Below are positions 33,346-42,900 of a stretch of DNA of 64,000 bases, in pieces; positions within the stretch are counted from its first letter, which is position 1; each line of letters opens with the position of its first letter. The notes beneath the pieces are model-generated. The model saw only the letters and a program-made list of their open reading frames with translations, had not been told where the DNA came from and did no database searches. This stretch comes from an uncultured Eubacteriales bacterium (GTDB taxonomy: Bacteria; Bacillota; Clostridia; Christensenellales; Aristaeellaceae): contig CACXBB010000006.1 of NCBI GenBank assembly GCA_902765735.1, positions 56,168-120,167 of the forward strand. The letters run 5' to 3'. The position numbers and the translations under genes were made by a program.

Positions 33346-34812
33346 TCAGGCGATATTGAAGGCATCCATGTGATACACCGGGTTCAGCGCCTCCACGATG
33401 TCGCTGAGGACATCGTCATAGTGCTCGTCCTTGCGGTCGTTGAGGGTGGTGTCGTGCAGCTTCTCGCGGATGTCGTCCAGGGCCACGGGGCCGGAGGTCA
33501 CGTCGGTCTCATAGCGGATGATGTGCACGCCGCTGGAGCTGATGACGGGGGTCATGGTCACGTCGCCGACCTTCTCCAGGGACATGGCGCCTTCGTTGAA
33601 GTGCTCGTCCCAGTTGCCCTGCGCGGCGCACACGTAGTAGCCGCGGCTTGCGGTGGGCTCGTTCTTCATGCCGGGATCCTCGCCGTATTCTTCGATCAGC
33701 GCGGCGAAGTCGTCGCCCGCCTCGATCTTCGCGTAGATCTCGTCGGTCTTGTCCTTGACGGAAGCCAGGCACGCGGCCTCGGCCTCCTCGACGGCCTTCT
33801 GCTTGGCCTCGATGTCGGCCTTGGTCCTGTCGATGTCGGCCTGAATAGCCTCGGCGGTGCGGGGCGCCTCGGTGGGCTCGGCGTCGGCCGCCTCTTCCTC
33901 GGCGGCCTCTTCCTCTGCGGGCTCTTCGTCGGTCGCCTCTTCCTCGGCGGTCTCTTCCCCGGCGGTCTTGTCGTTGAGCTCGGAAAGCTCGTTCTCAAAG
34001 GTGTTCAGCTCATTCTTCGCGGTGGACAGCGCGGCGCGGGCGTCGGTCACGGCGGTGAGCACGTCGTCCTCGGGCTTGACCAGGATGTGCTTGACGGTGC
34101 GGTAGCCCTCGGGGATCCAGGCGACGATCTCGCTGTCGGAGGACATGGCGGTCTCGAAAGCGCTGGCGTTGTCGGCGTAGGCCTCCTGATCCTCGGTGAC
34201 CTTCGCGTCGTAGGCGGCCTGCAGCTCCTCGTCGGTCAAATCGGCGATCTCGGCCTTCACGGTCTCCTCCAGCAGCTCGTGGTTGGCCTGATCGAGCTGG
34301 GTGATGTAGAAGGTATCCTTGTTATAGCCGTTGGCGTACATGTCGTACTCGGCCTGGCGGGCCTTGACGTCGCCCTTGCCCGCGGCGTTCTGGTAGAAGT
34401 TGTCATAGGCGCTCTTGTAGTTCTCGTCGGCGGCCTTCTGGACCTCGGCCAGCTTGTCCTCGGACAGGCTCAGGCCGCGCTTCTCCAGCTCCTTGGAGAC
34501 GGCGGCGGCCTCCACGACGGCCTCCGCGGCCTGCTGCTTGACGTTCTCCACCACGTCGTTGGTCATGCTCATGCCGAACATGCTGTACATCTGCGTATAG
34601 TAGGAATACATGGATGCAAAGCGGCCCAGCGCATCGCCCTTGGTGACGGTCCCGCCGTCGTATTCCGCCACAACCGCGGCGTAATCCTTGTCCAGCTTGG
34701 CAAAATCCTCGTCCAACTGCATCAGCGGGTCGATGCCGATCAGGTTGCAGCCGGTGAGGGTCAGCGCCAGCACCACGAGCAGGCCGGTCAGCTTTACGAT
34801 CGTATGTCTCAT
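33346..34812 (-). CDS. prsA: PrsA/SurA-like foldase lipoprotein with an acidic insert in the PPIase domain
   Basis: 488 residues. A lipoprotein signal ends in LTLTGC (Cys22), so it is anchored outside the membrane. Residues 40-235 are the SurA-N-like helical chaperone part. A parvulin-type prolyl isomerase core starts at VKHILVK (240-246) and resumes at FAALIEEYGEDPG...SRGYYV...VHIIRYE (369-435). In between lies an insert of about 100 residues, with predicted coiled coils (255-282, 318-349) flanking a run almost wholly Glu/Ala (284-316). Such an insert is unusual. It helps exported proteins fold. GAGAGGAAG precedes the ATG. Confidence 0.87.
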   Translation of the reverse strand: MRHTIVKLTGLLVVLALTLTGCNLIGIDPLMQLDEDFAKLDKDYAAVVAEYDGGTVTKGDALGRFASMYSYYTQMYSMFGMSMTNDVVENVKQQAAEAVVEAAAVSKELEKRGLSLSEDKLAEVQKAADENYKSAYDNFYQNAAGKGDVKARQAEYDMYANGYNKDTFYITQLDQANHELLEETVKAEIADLTDEELQAAYDAKVTEDQEAYADNASAFETAMSSDSEIVAWIPEGYRTVKHILVKPEDDVLTAVTDARAALSTAKNELNTFENELSELNDKTAGEETAEEEATDEEPAEEEAAEEEAADAEPTEAPRTAEAIQADIDRTKADIEAKQKAVEEAEAACLASVKDKTDEIYAKIEAGDDFAALIEEYGEDPGMKNEPTASRGYYVCAAQGNWDEHFNEGAMSLEKVGDVTMTPVISSSGVHIIRYETDVTSGPVALDDIREKLHDTTLNDRKDEHYDDVLSDIVEALNPVYHMDAFNIA

Positions 34813-34859
34813 TTGAATCTTCCTCTCAATCCGGGGGCGTAACCACCGAAAAATTAGTA

Positions 34860-35444
34860 TCACCCATATATTATACACATTTCGGATTTTTCCGCAAGGG
34901 ATTTTGGCCAAACTCCGTCCCTCAAAAACTGAAATATGCCCAAATTTAATACTTCTTTACCATTTGACCACATTTCCTCCGCGGGGCGAAGCAGCGTGAC
35001 CGTGCCGCCCAGATCGTGCCGGAGACGGTCGATCAGCTTCCCGTCGGTGTGGGGCCCGGGGACGATCAGCGCGTCGGCCACGCAGAAGGCGGCGTTCTGT
35101 CGGGCGAAGGCGCGGATGCGTTTAAGCTGCCGGCCGACGAGCCCGTCGTCGCGCCAGCGCATGGGCTCCAGAAGCACCAGCCTGTCCGAGGGAAGCTGGC
35201 ACGCGAGCGCCAGCGCGCAGTCGCACCCCGCGCCCTGGGCGACGATGCCGCTGACGGCCCCGTCCCTGCGGACGCGCTGGTAGGCGCGCTGCAGCGCGTC
35301 ATACAGCGTCCGCGCGCCGTCCCGGCGGAAGGTCTCCGCGCGGACGCCCCATGCCTTGAGCGCCTGTGCCAGCCCGTCAAGGGCGTGGATGTCGTAGAGG
35401 GGATCGTCGATCAGCAGGCAGCCCGGATCGCGCGCATCAGCCAT
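34860..35444 (-). CDS. Alpha/beta-hydrolase-like protein, probably inactive
   Basis: 194 residues, no firm family. The chain reads like an alpha/beta-hydrolase: a central AQGAGCDCALALACQLP where an active enzyme would have GxSxGG followed by a helix, then LVLLEPMRW, ADALIVPGPHTD and the tail GIFQFLRDG. The nucleophile position appears to be Gly instead of Ser. This may be a degenerate hydrolase. It is the last gene of the KtrAB operon, 33 nt after ktrA, and may be related to it only by position. Confidence 0.55.
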   Translation of the reverse strand: MADARDPGCLLIDDPLYDIHALDGLAQALKAWGVRAETFRRDGARTLYDALQRAYQRVRRDGAVSGIVAQGAGCDCALALACQLPSDRLVLLEPMRWRDDGLVGRQLKRIRAFARQNAAFCVADALIVPGPHTDGKLIDRLRHDLGGTVTLLRPAEEMWSNGKEVLNLGIFQFLRDGVWPKSLAEKSEMCIIYG

Positions 35445-35477
35445 ACAGTTCGCCTCCGTCGTCTGACGGGTCCAGCC

Positions 35478-36134
35478 TCAGCGATCCATGCTCGCAAGCG
35501 TCTCGTCCCGCGCCACCACCAGCAGCACGTCATTCTCGCGGATGACGGACTCCGGCCGGGGCATGGGGTCCACGTCCTCCCCGTGCTTGATGGCGATGAT
35601 GTTGATGCCCCTGCTGCTGCGAAGCGACAGATCCTCCAGGGATTTGCCGATCCACTCCCGCATGGGGCGCACCTCCGCCATGGAGTAGGTCGGGGAGAGC
35701 TCGAGGTAATCGATGATGCTGCCCGATACAAGGTTATGCGCGATGCGCCGCCCCATATCCCGCTCCGGGAACAAAACCTCGTCGGCCCCCAGCTTTTCGA
35801 GCATCCTGCCGTGGAAGTCGTCGTGCGCCTTGGCGATGACGCGCCTGACCCCCAGCTCCTTGAGCATCAGTGTGATGGTGCCGCTGGCGCGGATGTCGGA
35901 GCCCATGGTGACGAAGGCCACGTCGAAGTCCTTCACCCCCAGGGCGGTCAGCGCGTCCCGGTCCATGGCGTCCATCTGCACGGCCTGGGTGATGGTGTCG
36001 CGCATGTCCTCCACCAGGTCCATGTTCACGTCCACGCCCAGGACCTCCTCGCCGGCCTCGCACAGCGTCTCCGCGATGGCCCTGCCGAAGCGGCCCAGTC
36101 CCACTACGATGTATTGCTTGTTCGTCCTGGCCAT
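35478..36134 (-). CDS. ktrA: K+ uptake regulatory subunit KtrA (TrkA family)
   Basis: 218 residues: RCK-N domain (VVGLGRFGRAIAETL nucleotide-binding loop, VDVNMDLVEDM) and RCK-C domain (about 135-215). It is the cytosolic gating ring that binds ATP/NAD(H), and in Firmicutes the RCK-C can bind c-di-AMP, which PgpH in this window would degrade. Follows ktrB by 18 nt, GGAGGG before the ATG. Confidence 0.93.
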   Translation of the reverse strand: MARTNKQYIVVGLGRFGRAIAETLCEAGEEVLGVDVNMDLVEDMRDTITQAVQMDAMDRDALTALGVKDFDVAFVTMGSDIRASGTITLMLKELGVRRVIAKAHDDFHGRMLEKLGADEVLFPERDMGRRIAHNLVSGSIIDYLELSPTYSMAEVRPMREWIGKSLEDLSLRSSRGINIIAIKHGEDVDPMPRPESVIRENDVLLVVARDETLASMDR

Positions 36135-36152
36135 TTGGATAACCCTCCGTTA

Positions 36153-37574
<1,422 letters not shown>

Positions 37575-38504
37575 TTAAATCCTCTCGATCTTCACCATGT
37601 CCATCACGGCGCGATACAGCGTCCTGTCCACGATGTGATAGCCCTCCGTCATGCAGCGGGCGGTGGCGCAGGCCATGCCCATGCGGAAGGTCTCCTCCAG
37701 GTCGTTCTCCGCCATGAAGCCGGCGATCAGCCCGGCCACCATGGAATCCCCCGCGCCCACGGTGGACTTGACCTCGACGCTCAGCTTCGGCGCGTACAGG
37801 GCCTCGTCGCCCCGCAGTATGATGGCGCCGTCCGCCCCCAGCGACACCGCCACGACCTCCACGCCCCGGTCGATGTAGTGCCGGGCGGCGTCGCGGATCT
37901 CGGAGATGGAGGCAAGATGCCTGCCGGTCATGGTCTCCAGCTCGTAGCGGTTGGGTTTGATCATGAAGGGCTCCGCCTCCAGGCCCTTCCTGAGGCGCTC
38001 GCCGTCGGCGTCCAGCACGCAGCGGCAGCCCAAGCCCGCCACGGCGTCGATCAGCGTGGCGTAGTAATCGTCGGGACAGCCGGGGGGCATGGAGCCGGTC
38101 AGTATCAGGTAGTCGCTGTTGTCCGCGTGGGCGCAGACCAGCTCGGTCATGCGCTTGAGCGACTCCGCGTCGATCTCCCGGCCGGATTCGTTGAGCTCCG
38201 TCACCACGCCAGCGGACTGGTCCAGCACCTTGATGTTGGTGCGGGCCGCGCCGTCCAGCCAGATGAAGTCGTAGGCCGTGGAGTTGACCATCAGCCTCTT
38301 CTCAAACAGCGGCGCGCTGTCGCGGTACATGAAGCCGACGCACTCGGCGTTCAGCCCCAGTGCGGAGACCGTCAGCGCCACGTTGATGCCCTTGCCTGCG
38401 GCCACGTCGCCGGAGGACAGCACCCGGTTGAGCCCGCCAGGGGTGAAGCTCTCCACCGTCAGGGTGCGGTCGATGCTGGGATTGAGTGATATGGATGTAA
38501 TCAT
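37575..38504 (-). CDS. fruK: 1-phosphofructokinase / tagatose-6-phosphate kinase (PfkB family)
   Basis: 309 residues: N-terminal TSISLNPSIDRTL, substrate loop GGLNRVLSSGDVAAGKGINVA, and the C-terminal GAGDSMVAGL with the catalytic Asp (about 255). This is the FruK/LacC type acting on a ketohexose phosphate. No fru PTS genes accompany it. Instead it sits between a tiny membrane protein and ktrB, a grouping I cannot explain. GAGAACG precedes the ATG. Confidence 0.9.
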   Translation of the reverse strand: MITSISLNPSIDRTLTVESFTPGGLNRVLSSGDVAAGKGINVALTVSALGLNAECVGFMYRDSAPLFEKRLMVNSTAYDFIWLDGAARTNIKVLDQSAGVVTELNESGREIDAESLKRMTELVCAHADNSDYLILTGSMPPGCPDDYYATLIDAVAGLGCRCVLDADGERLRKGLEAEPFMIKPNRYELETMTGRHLASISEIRDAARHYIDRGVEVVAVSLGADGAIILRGDEALYAPKLSVEVKSTVGAGDSMVAGLIAGFMAENDLEETFRMGMACATARCMTEGYHIVDRTLYRAVMDMVKIERI

Positions 38505-38689
38505 GTTTCGTTCTCCTGTCGTGCGGAGGCCTTCTGTTCCCGCTCCGCTTCTTTCTCGGATGCCTCTTCCTCGCGCGCCACGTGCTCCAGAAAGCCGCCT
38601 ATCGTGTGTTTAAGCGTCAGGCTCACGATCACGCACAGCGCCAGCAGCAGCCCCAGGGCGATCAGTATGACCCTTTGCAGATCCGTCAT
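38501..38689 (-). CDS. Small single-span membrane protein
   Basis: 62 residues: one TM helix (about 6-27, ILIALGLLLALCVIVSLTL), then a charged tail (HVAREEEASEKEAEREQK). The stop overlaps the kinase start (ATGA). The ATG two codons in is used because GGGAGGG is 6 nt upstream. It heads the kinase-ktrBA operon. Too small for a family call; a regulatory micropeptide for KtrB is conceivable but unsupported. Confidence 0.65.
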   Translation of the reverse strand: MTDLQRVILIALGLLLALCVIVSLTLKHTIGGFLEHVAREEEASEKEAEREQKASARQENET

Positions 38690-38726
38690 GCCCATCCCTC
38701 CCGGAAGCGATGCCAGTATAGTCTAT

Positions 38727-38754
38727 ATTATAACATACTTCCGTCAAATTTCAA
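38727..38754 (-). promoter_or_regulatory. Promoter of the fruK-ktrBA operon
   Basis: Minus-strand TTGAAA (38749-38754), 16-bp spacer, TATAAT (38727-38732). Confidence 0.65.
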
Positions 38755-38764
38755 GACCTCCGCG

Positions 38765-38806
38765 TAAAACGCCATCCCCCGCCCGATGACCGGGCGGGGG
38801 ACGGCG
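38765..38806 (-). terminator. Terminator after ssb
   Basis: A 15-bp near-perfect stem containing CCCCCGCCCG/CGGGCGGGGG with a 5-nt loop, then GTTTTAC on the minus strand, right after the ssb stop. Confidence 0.85.
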
Positions 38807-38810
38807 CGAA

Positions 38811-39503
38811 TCAGTTGAGTATTCTGTCGCGGTACGGGCCGCGGGTGTAGGCCTCCTGCGCCTCGCTTTCGACGTGCGCGGCGGTCACGGGCTCGCTGAG
38901 CGCGGCCTCGAGGGTGAAGGAGGACACCTCGTAGGCGCAGCGCACCATGTACTCCCCGTTTTCCAGCTGCTTTTGATACTCCCTGGACTGGAGCCGCCCC
39001 GTGAGGCGCACCCGCTCCCCCACGTCGAACCGGGCGGCGTACTGGGCGTTGCGTCCCCAGGCGATGCAGGGGATGTAGTCGCTCTTGCCGAAGGCCCGGT
39101 TGACGGCCAGCATCATGTCGCAGATCTCCCGCCCAAATGGCGTGGAGCGGTACACCGGCGGCTTGCACAGCGCCCCGGTCAGTGTCACCCGGTTGAGCGT
39201 GTCGCCCTCCCGGGTCTCGGCGATGCTCTGGGCAAACAGCGTCACCATCAGACGCCCCGCGCCGTCGATCACCTTGTTGTAGGAGCGCACCTGGCCGTTG
39301 ACCAGCAGAAGCTGCTCCCGATCCTCCGGCAACAGCCCCATCAGCTTGCCGGGAATCGTGATCGGCAGCCGGTCGATCGTGCCCGAGAGCCGCTTCACCG
39401 CCAGCGTGCCCGTGTAGAACGGCTCGTTCATCACCTCATGGCTCAGCTCCAATTCGCCCTCCAGGCGTCCCGCCGCCATAATTCTGTTGTTTGGATTTTC
39501 CAT
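38811..39503 (-). CDS. ssb: Two-OB-fold single-stranded DNA-binding protein
   Basis: 230 residues with two OB folds in tandem: residues about 5-100 (RIMAAGRLEGELELSHEVM ... VNGQVRSYN) and about 105-200 (VTLTGALCKPPVYRSTPFGREI, IPCIAWGRNAQYA, VRLTGRLQSREYQ), the second being the classic SSB core. This two-domain family occurs in Clostridia beside a conventional SSB. No acidic DDxxF-type tip is present. The ATG at 39503 has GGAGGGG upstream. A strong promoter with LexA-like operators controls it, so it is induced by DNA damage. Confidence 0.88.
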   Translation of the reverse strand: MENPNNRIMAAGRLEGELELSHEVMNEPFYTGTLAVKRLSGTIDRLPITIPGKLMGLLPEDREQLLLVNGQVRSYNKVIDGAGRLMVTLFAQSIAETREGDTLNRVTLTGALCKPPVYRSTPFGREICDMMLAVNRAFGKSDYIPCIAWGRNAQYAARFDVGERVRLTGRLQSREYQKQLENGEYMVRCAYEVSSFTLEAALSEPVTAAHVESEAQEAYTRGPYRDRILN

Positions 39504-39648
39504 CGTATCCCCTCCGGTCGTGATAGTGTGCGTACCTTCCGTTGACGTAAGGCCCCGGCCTTCCGTCACCCCTATATATGCCCTTTGCCGCCGCGTTATG
39601 CCATTAACGGTCCCAAGCGCGCGCATTCCGGGCTTTCACGAACAATCA

Positions 39649-39698
39649 GAACATGTGTTCGATATGCGTATTATAGCACATGTGTTCGGGTTTTGCAA
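39649..39698 (-). promoter_or_regulatory. SOS promoter of ssb: TTGCAA-17-TATAAT with two LexA boxes
   Basis: Minus strand: -35 TTGCAA (39693-39698), 17-bp spacer, -10 TATAAT (39670-39675). A perfect Firmicutes LexA box GAACACATGTTC (39649-39660; consensus GAACNNNNGTTC) covers the start region. A near-copy CGAACACATGTGC (39676-39688) fills the spacer. LexA would block polymerase on both sides of the -10. Confidence 0.87.
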
Positions 39699-39717
39699 TC
39701 GAACAGCGCGTTAAAGG

Positions 39718-39918
39718 AATTTGGAATTGGGAATGGGGAATTGGGAATTGATTTGAGACAGCCCTCTGCGGAGCCATGCAGTCGTAGGAGCGATGCCCCC
39801 ATCGCCCTCCCGAAACGCAGCCCTGAACCGTACATTCACGACCCAACAACAGAAACGGCGGCAGCCGCATCCTCCAATTCCCCATTCCCAATTCAAACAC
39901 CCCTTCGAATTCATTCAA
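39718..39918. repeat. Heptamer-arm inverted-repeat element (GGGAATT type)
   Basis: Left arm GAATTGGGAATGGGGAATT, right arm CAATTCCCCATTCCCAATTC in inverse orientation; the middle has GTCGTAGGAGCGATGCCCCCATCGC. No gene. Confidence 0.75.
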
Positions 39919-39995
39919 ACCTATTGTAAATCTATGGAACATAACGGCAGGGAGGATCGTCTAACAAATTAACATCAAACGAGGAGGACGACCCC

Positions 39996-42900
39996 GTGAA
40001 GAAGATATGCGCGATACTGATCCTCGCCCTGCTGGCGCTGCTGGCAGGCTGCGCGCTGGCCGAGACCTCGACCCTCGTGCGCAGCGGCGCGCTGGCGGCG
40101 TATCTGGACGGCGAGGGCAAGCTGTACCTGCCCGGCAACGAGCAGCCCGTCAACCGGTCAAGCGCCGACGCGCTGGTGTCCGTCGATCCCTACCGGGTGC
40201 TGTTTCTGTCCACGCAGCCGGACGGCACGCGGGACCTTTACATGATCGATCTGGGTTCCTTCCGCGAGCGCCTGGTGGCGAAGAACGTCCACGACGCCTG
40301 CATGGCGGACGAGGACACGCTTTACTACGTCTCCGGCGCCAACCGCGCGAAGCTGATGCGCGTGAACATGAAGACGCTCTCTGAGGCGACGGCCTGCACC
40401 GCGACGGAGCCCATCGACCGGCTGTACAACGCCGCCGACGGCCTGGTGTACGAGCAGGTGGACAACACCGGCACCATGATCTACAACCGCCTGACCGGCC
40501 GGTTTGACAGCTACCTGGGCGCGCTGCCCGAAAGCGGGCTGCGCACGGACCGCTTCGAGCTCTACCTGAGCGACGGCAACCTGTACCTGCGCGACCTGAC
40601 CAGCCTGGTCTCTGAGCACATCGACTCCGGCGTGCTGGCCTACACGGTGATGCAGGGCAGGGTCTACTACCTGTGCGGCGCCGGCGTGACGCGCCTCAAG
40701 TGCTACGACCCCGCCCAGATGACCTGGCAGGCGGTGCTGACGCTGGATTCCGCCATGGAGCGCCAGCTGACCGCCTCCGAAAAGCAGCTCTTCCTGCTGG
40801 ACTACCGCGGGCAGATCTACACCGTGGACCTCGAAAACGGGGCGCTTAAGAATTACGTGAAGGTCCCGGACACCTCGACCTTCGATCTGCCCAAGGGCTA
40901 TACCGTTTCCGACATCAGGATCGAGGCCGTGCACGGCCAGCTGAACGTCTACGCGGCGCTGGAGGAGGCCTCCGCCCAGCCCAGCTTCAGCTTCATCGAG
41001 TTCACCTCCACCTCCGATTCCGACCTGCCCAACGTCCGCCTCGTCGCACGCTATGCCATCAAGGGCGAGACGGCCGCCTGGGTGCGGCTCAAGCCCGCGA
41101 AGCAGTACAGCCCGCTGTCCCGGGGCAGCCGGGGCGAGGCGGTGCGGGCCATCCAGAAGCCCCTCAGGGCGCTGGGGTATTACAACTATTACATAGACGG
41201 CATATTCGGCCCCCGCACCGAGTACGCCGTCAGGCTGCTGCAATCCGATCTGAACCGGCCCGTGACCGGCGTGGCGGACGCCGAGCTGCAGCGGCTGATC
41301 CTGGAGGGCAGGCTGTCCGACTACGACGCCTATATGGCCCTCACCCGGGGCAACCGGGGCCTGCGGGTACAGATCATGCAGGAGAAGCTCAGGGACCTGG
41401 GCTATCTGGGGGACGCCGCCGACGGCATATTCGGCGCGAACACCCAGCGGGCGGTGCAGCTGTTCCAGTCCGAGAACGGCCTGGACATCTCCGACGGCGC
41501 CACCCGGGAGACCCTCAGGCGGCTGTACTCCGGCAGCGCGAAGCGCTGCGCCAGCTTCATCGACCTGTACCCCGGCTACACCGGCTGCCGCGTGCGGGAG
41601 CTGAACGACCGGCTGCAGGCGCTGTACTATCTGGAGTACAATCCCGGCACCAGCTACACCCTCGAGACCGCGGAGGCCGTGCGCGCCTTCCAGCGCAGCG
41701 CGGGGTTGTCGGTCAACGGCAACGCCACCTCTGGCGTGCTGCGCAGGCTGTTCGGCCGGTACGCCCCCGAGTGCCCCGGCTACATCACCCTGCGGCGCGG
41801 CGACGATAACGACCGCGTGGACGCCCTGCAACTGAGGCTCAAGAAGCTCAACTACTACGACGGCCCGGTGGACGGCTACTACGGCAAGTCCACCGAAAAG
41901 GCCGTGAAGCTGTTCCAGAAGAAGCTGGGGCTGAACGTCACCGGCACGGCCAACGTGCGCACCCAGACGCTGCTGTTCAGCAAGGATGCCCCCGAGTACG
42001 TGAAGCCCACCGTGATCGGCAAGCCGGTGATCACCGTGGAGCGCTATGACAGCGTACAGAACGGCGTGTATTACATCAATGACAACAGCGCCCCGGGCGG
42101 CTACGCCGTGTTCAACTGGTACGTCGAGGGCGAGGTCAAAAACTTCAACGTGAAGGTGTACGACGCCGACGGCAGGGTGCTGGTGAACGAAAAGACGCTG
42201 CTGTCCCGCACCGGCGTGCCGCTGAGCACGCTGGAGAAGGACAAACTGTACGCGCTGACCGTCACCGCCTACCCCGAGGACGGCAACAAGAAGCACGTCA
42301 CCACCGAGAGCGTCGGCTTCATACACTGTGAAAACCGCCCGCCCGAGGTGCTGCCGGTGGGCGTCGTGGGCGATCCCCAGCTGTTCATCAAGACCGTGCT
42401 GCGCACCCAGGGCGGCGTGCAGTACGTGCAGCCCGGCGAGGTCGTCTTCCACTGGCACGCCGACGGCGAGCTGGATCGCTACTGCGTGGAGATCTTCTCG
42501 AGCGACGGCGAGATGCTCAAGACCCTGGAGACCAGGGGCGAGCAGCTCAGCCTGCCCACCTCGGGCCTGAGCGTGGGCAAGGTGTACACGCTCTACGTCT
42601 ACGCCATCCCCGCCCGCGGGAACATCGAAAACGCCCGCACCGCCGCGCAGGCCTTCGCGCTGGAGGACCTCTCCATCCCCACCCCCACCCCGGAGCCCGA
42701 GGAGCCCGACATCACGCCGGAGCCCCTGGTGACCACCGCGCCCACCCCCGAGCCGCCCGCCTCGGAGGAGCCGCCCGCCGAGGACGGCGTGCTGCCCGAG
42801 GTCGCGGCGGAGCTCCCTGGCGCGGCCTCCGACGCCGCACCGGAAGAGGTCGCCGAGCCCGTCCCCGAGGAGGTCGCCGAACCCGTTCCCGAGGAGGTCG

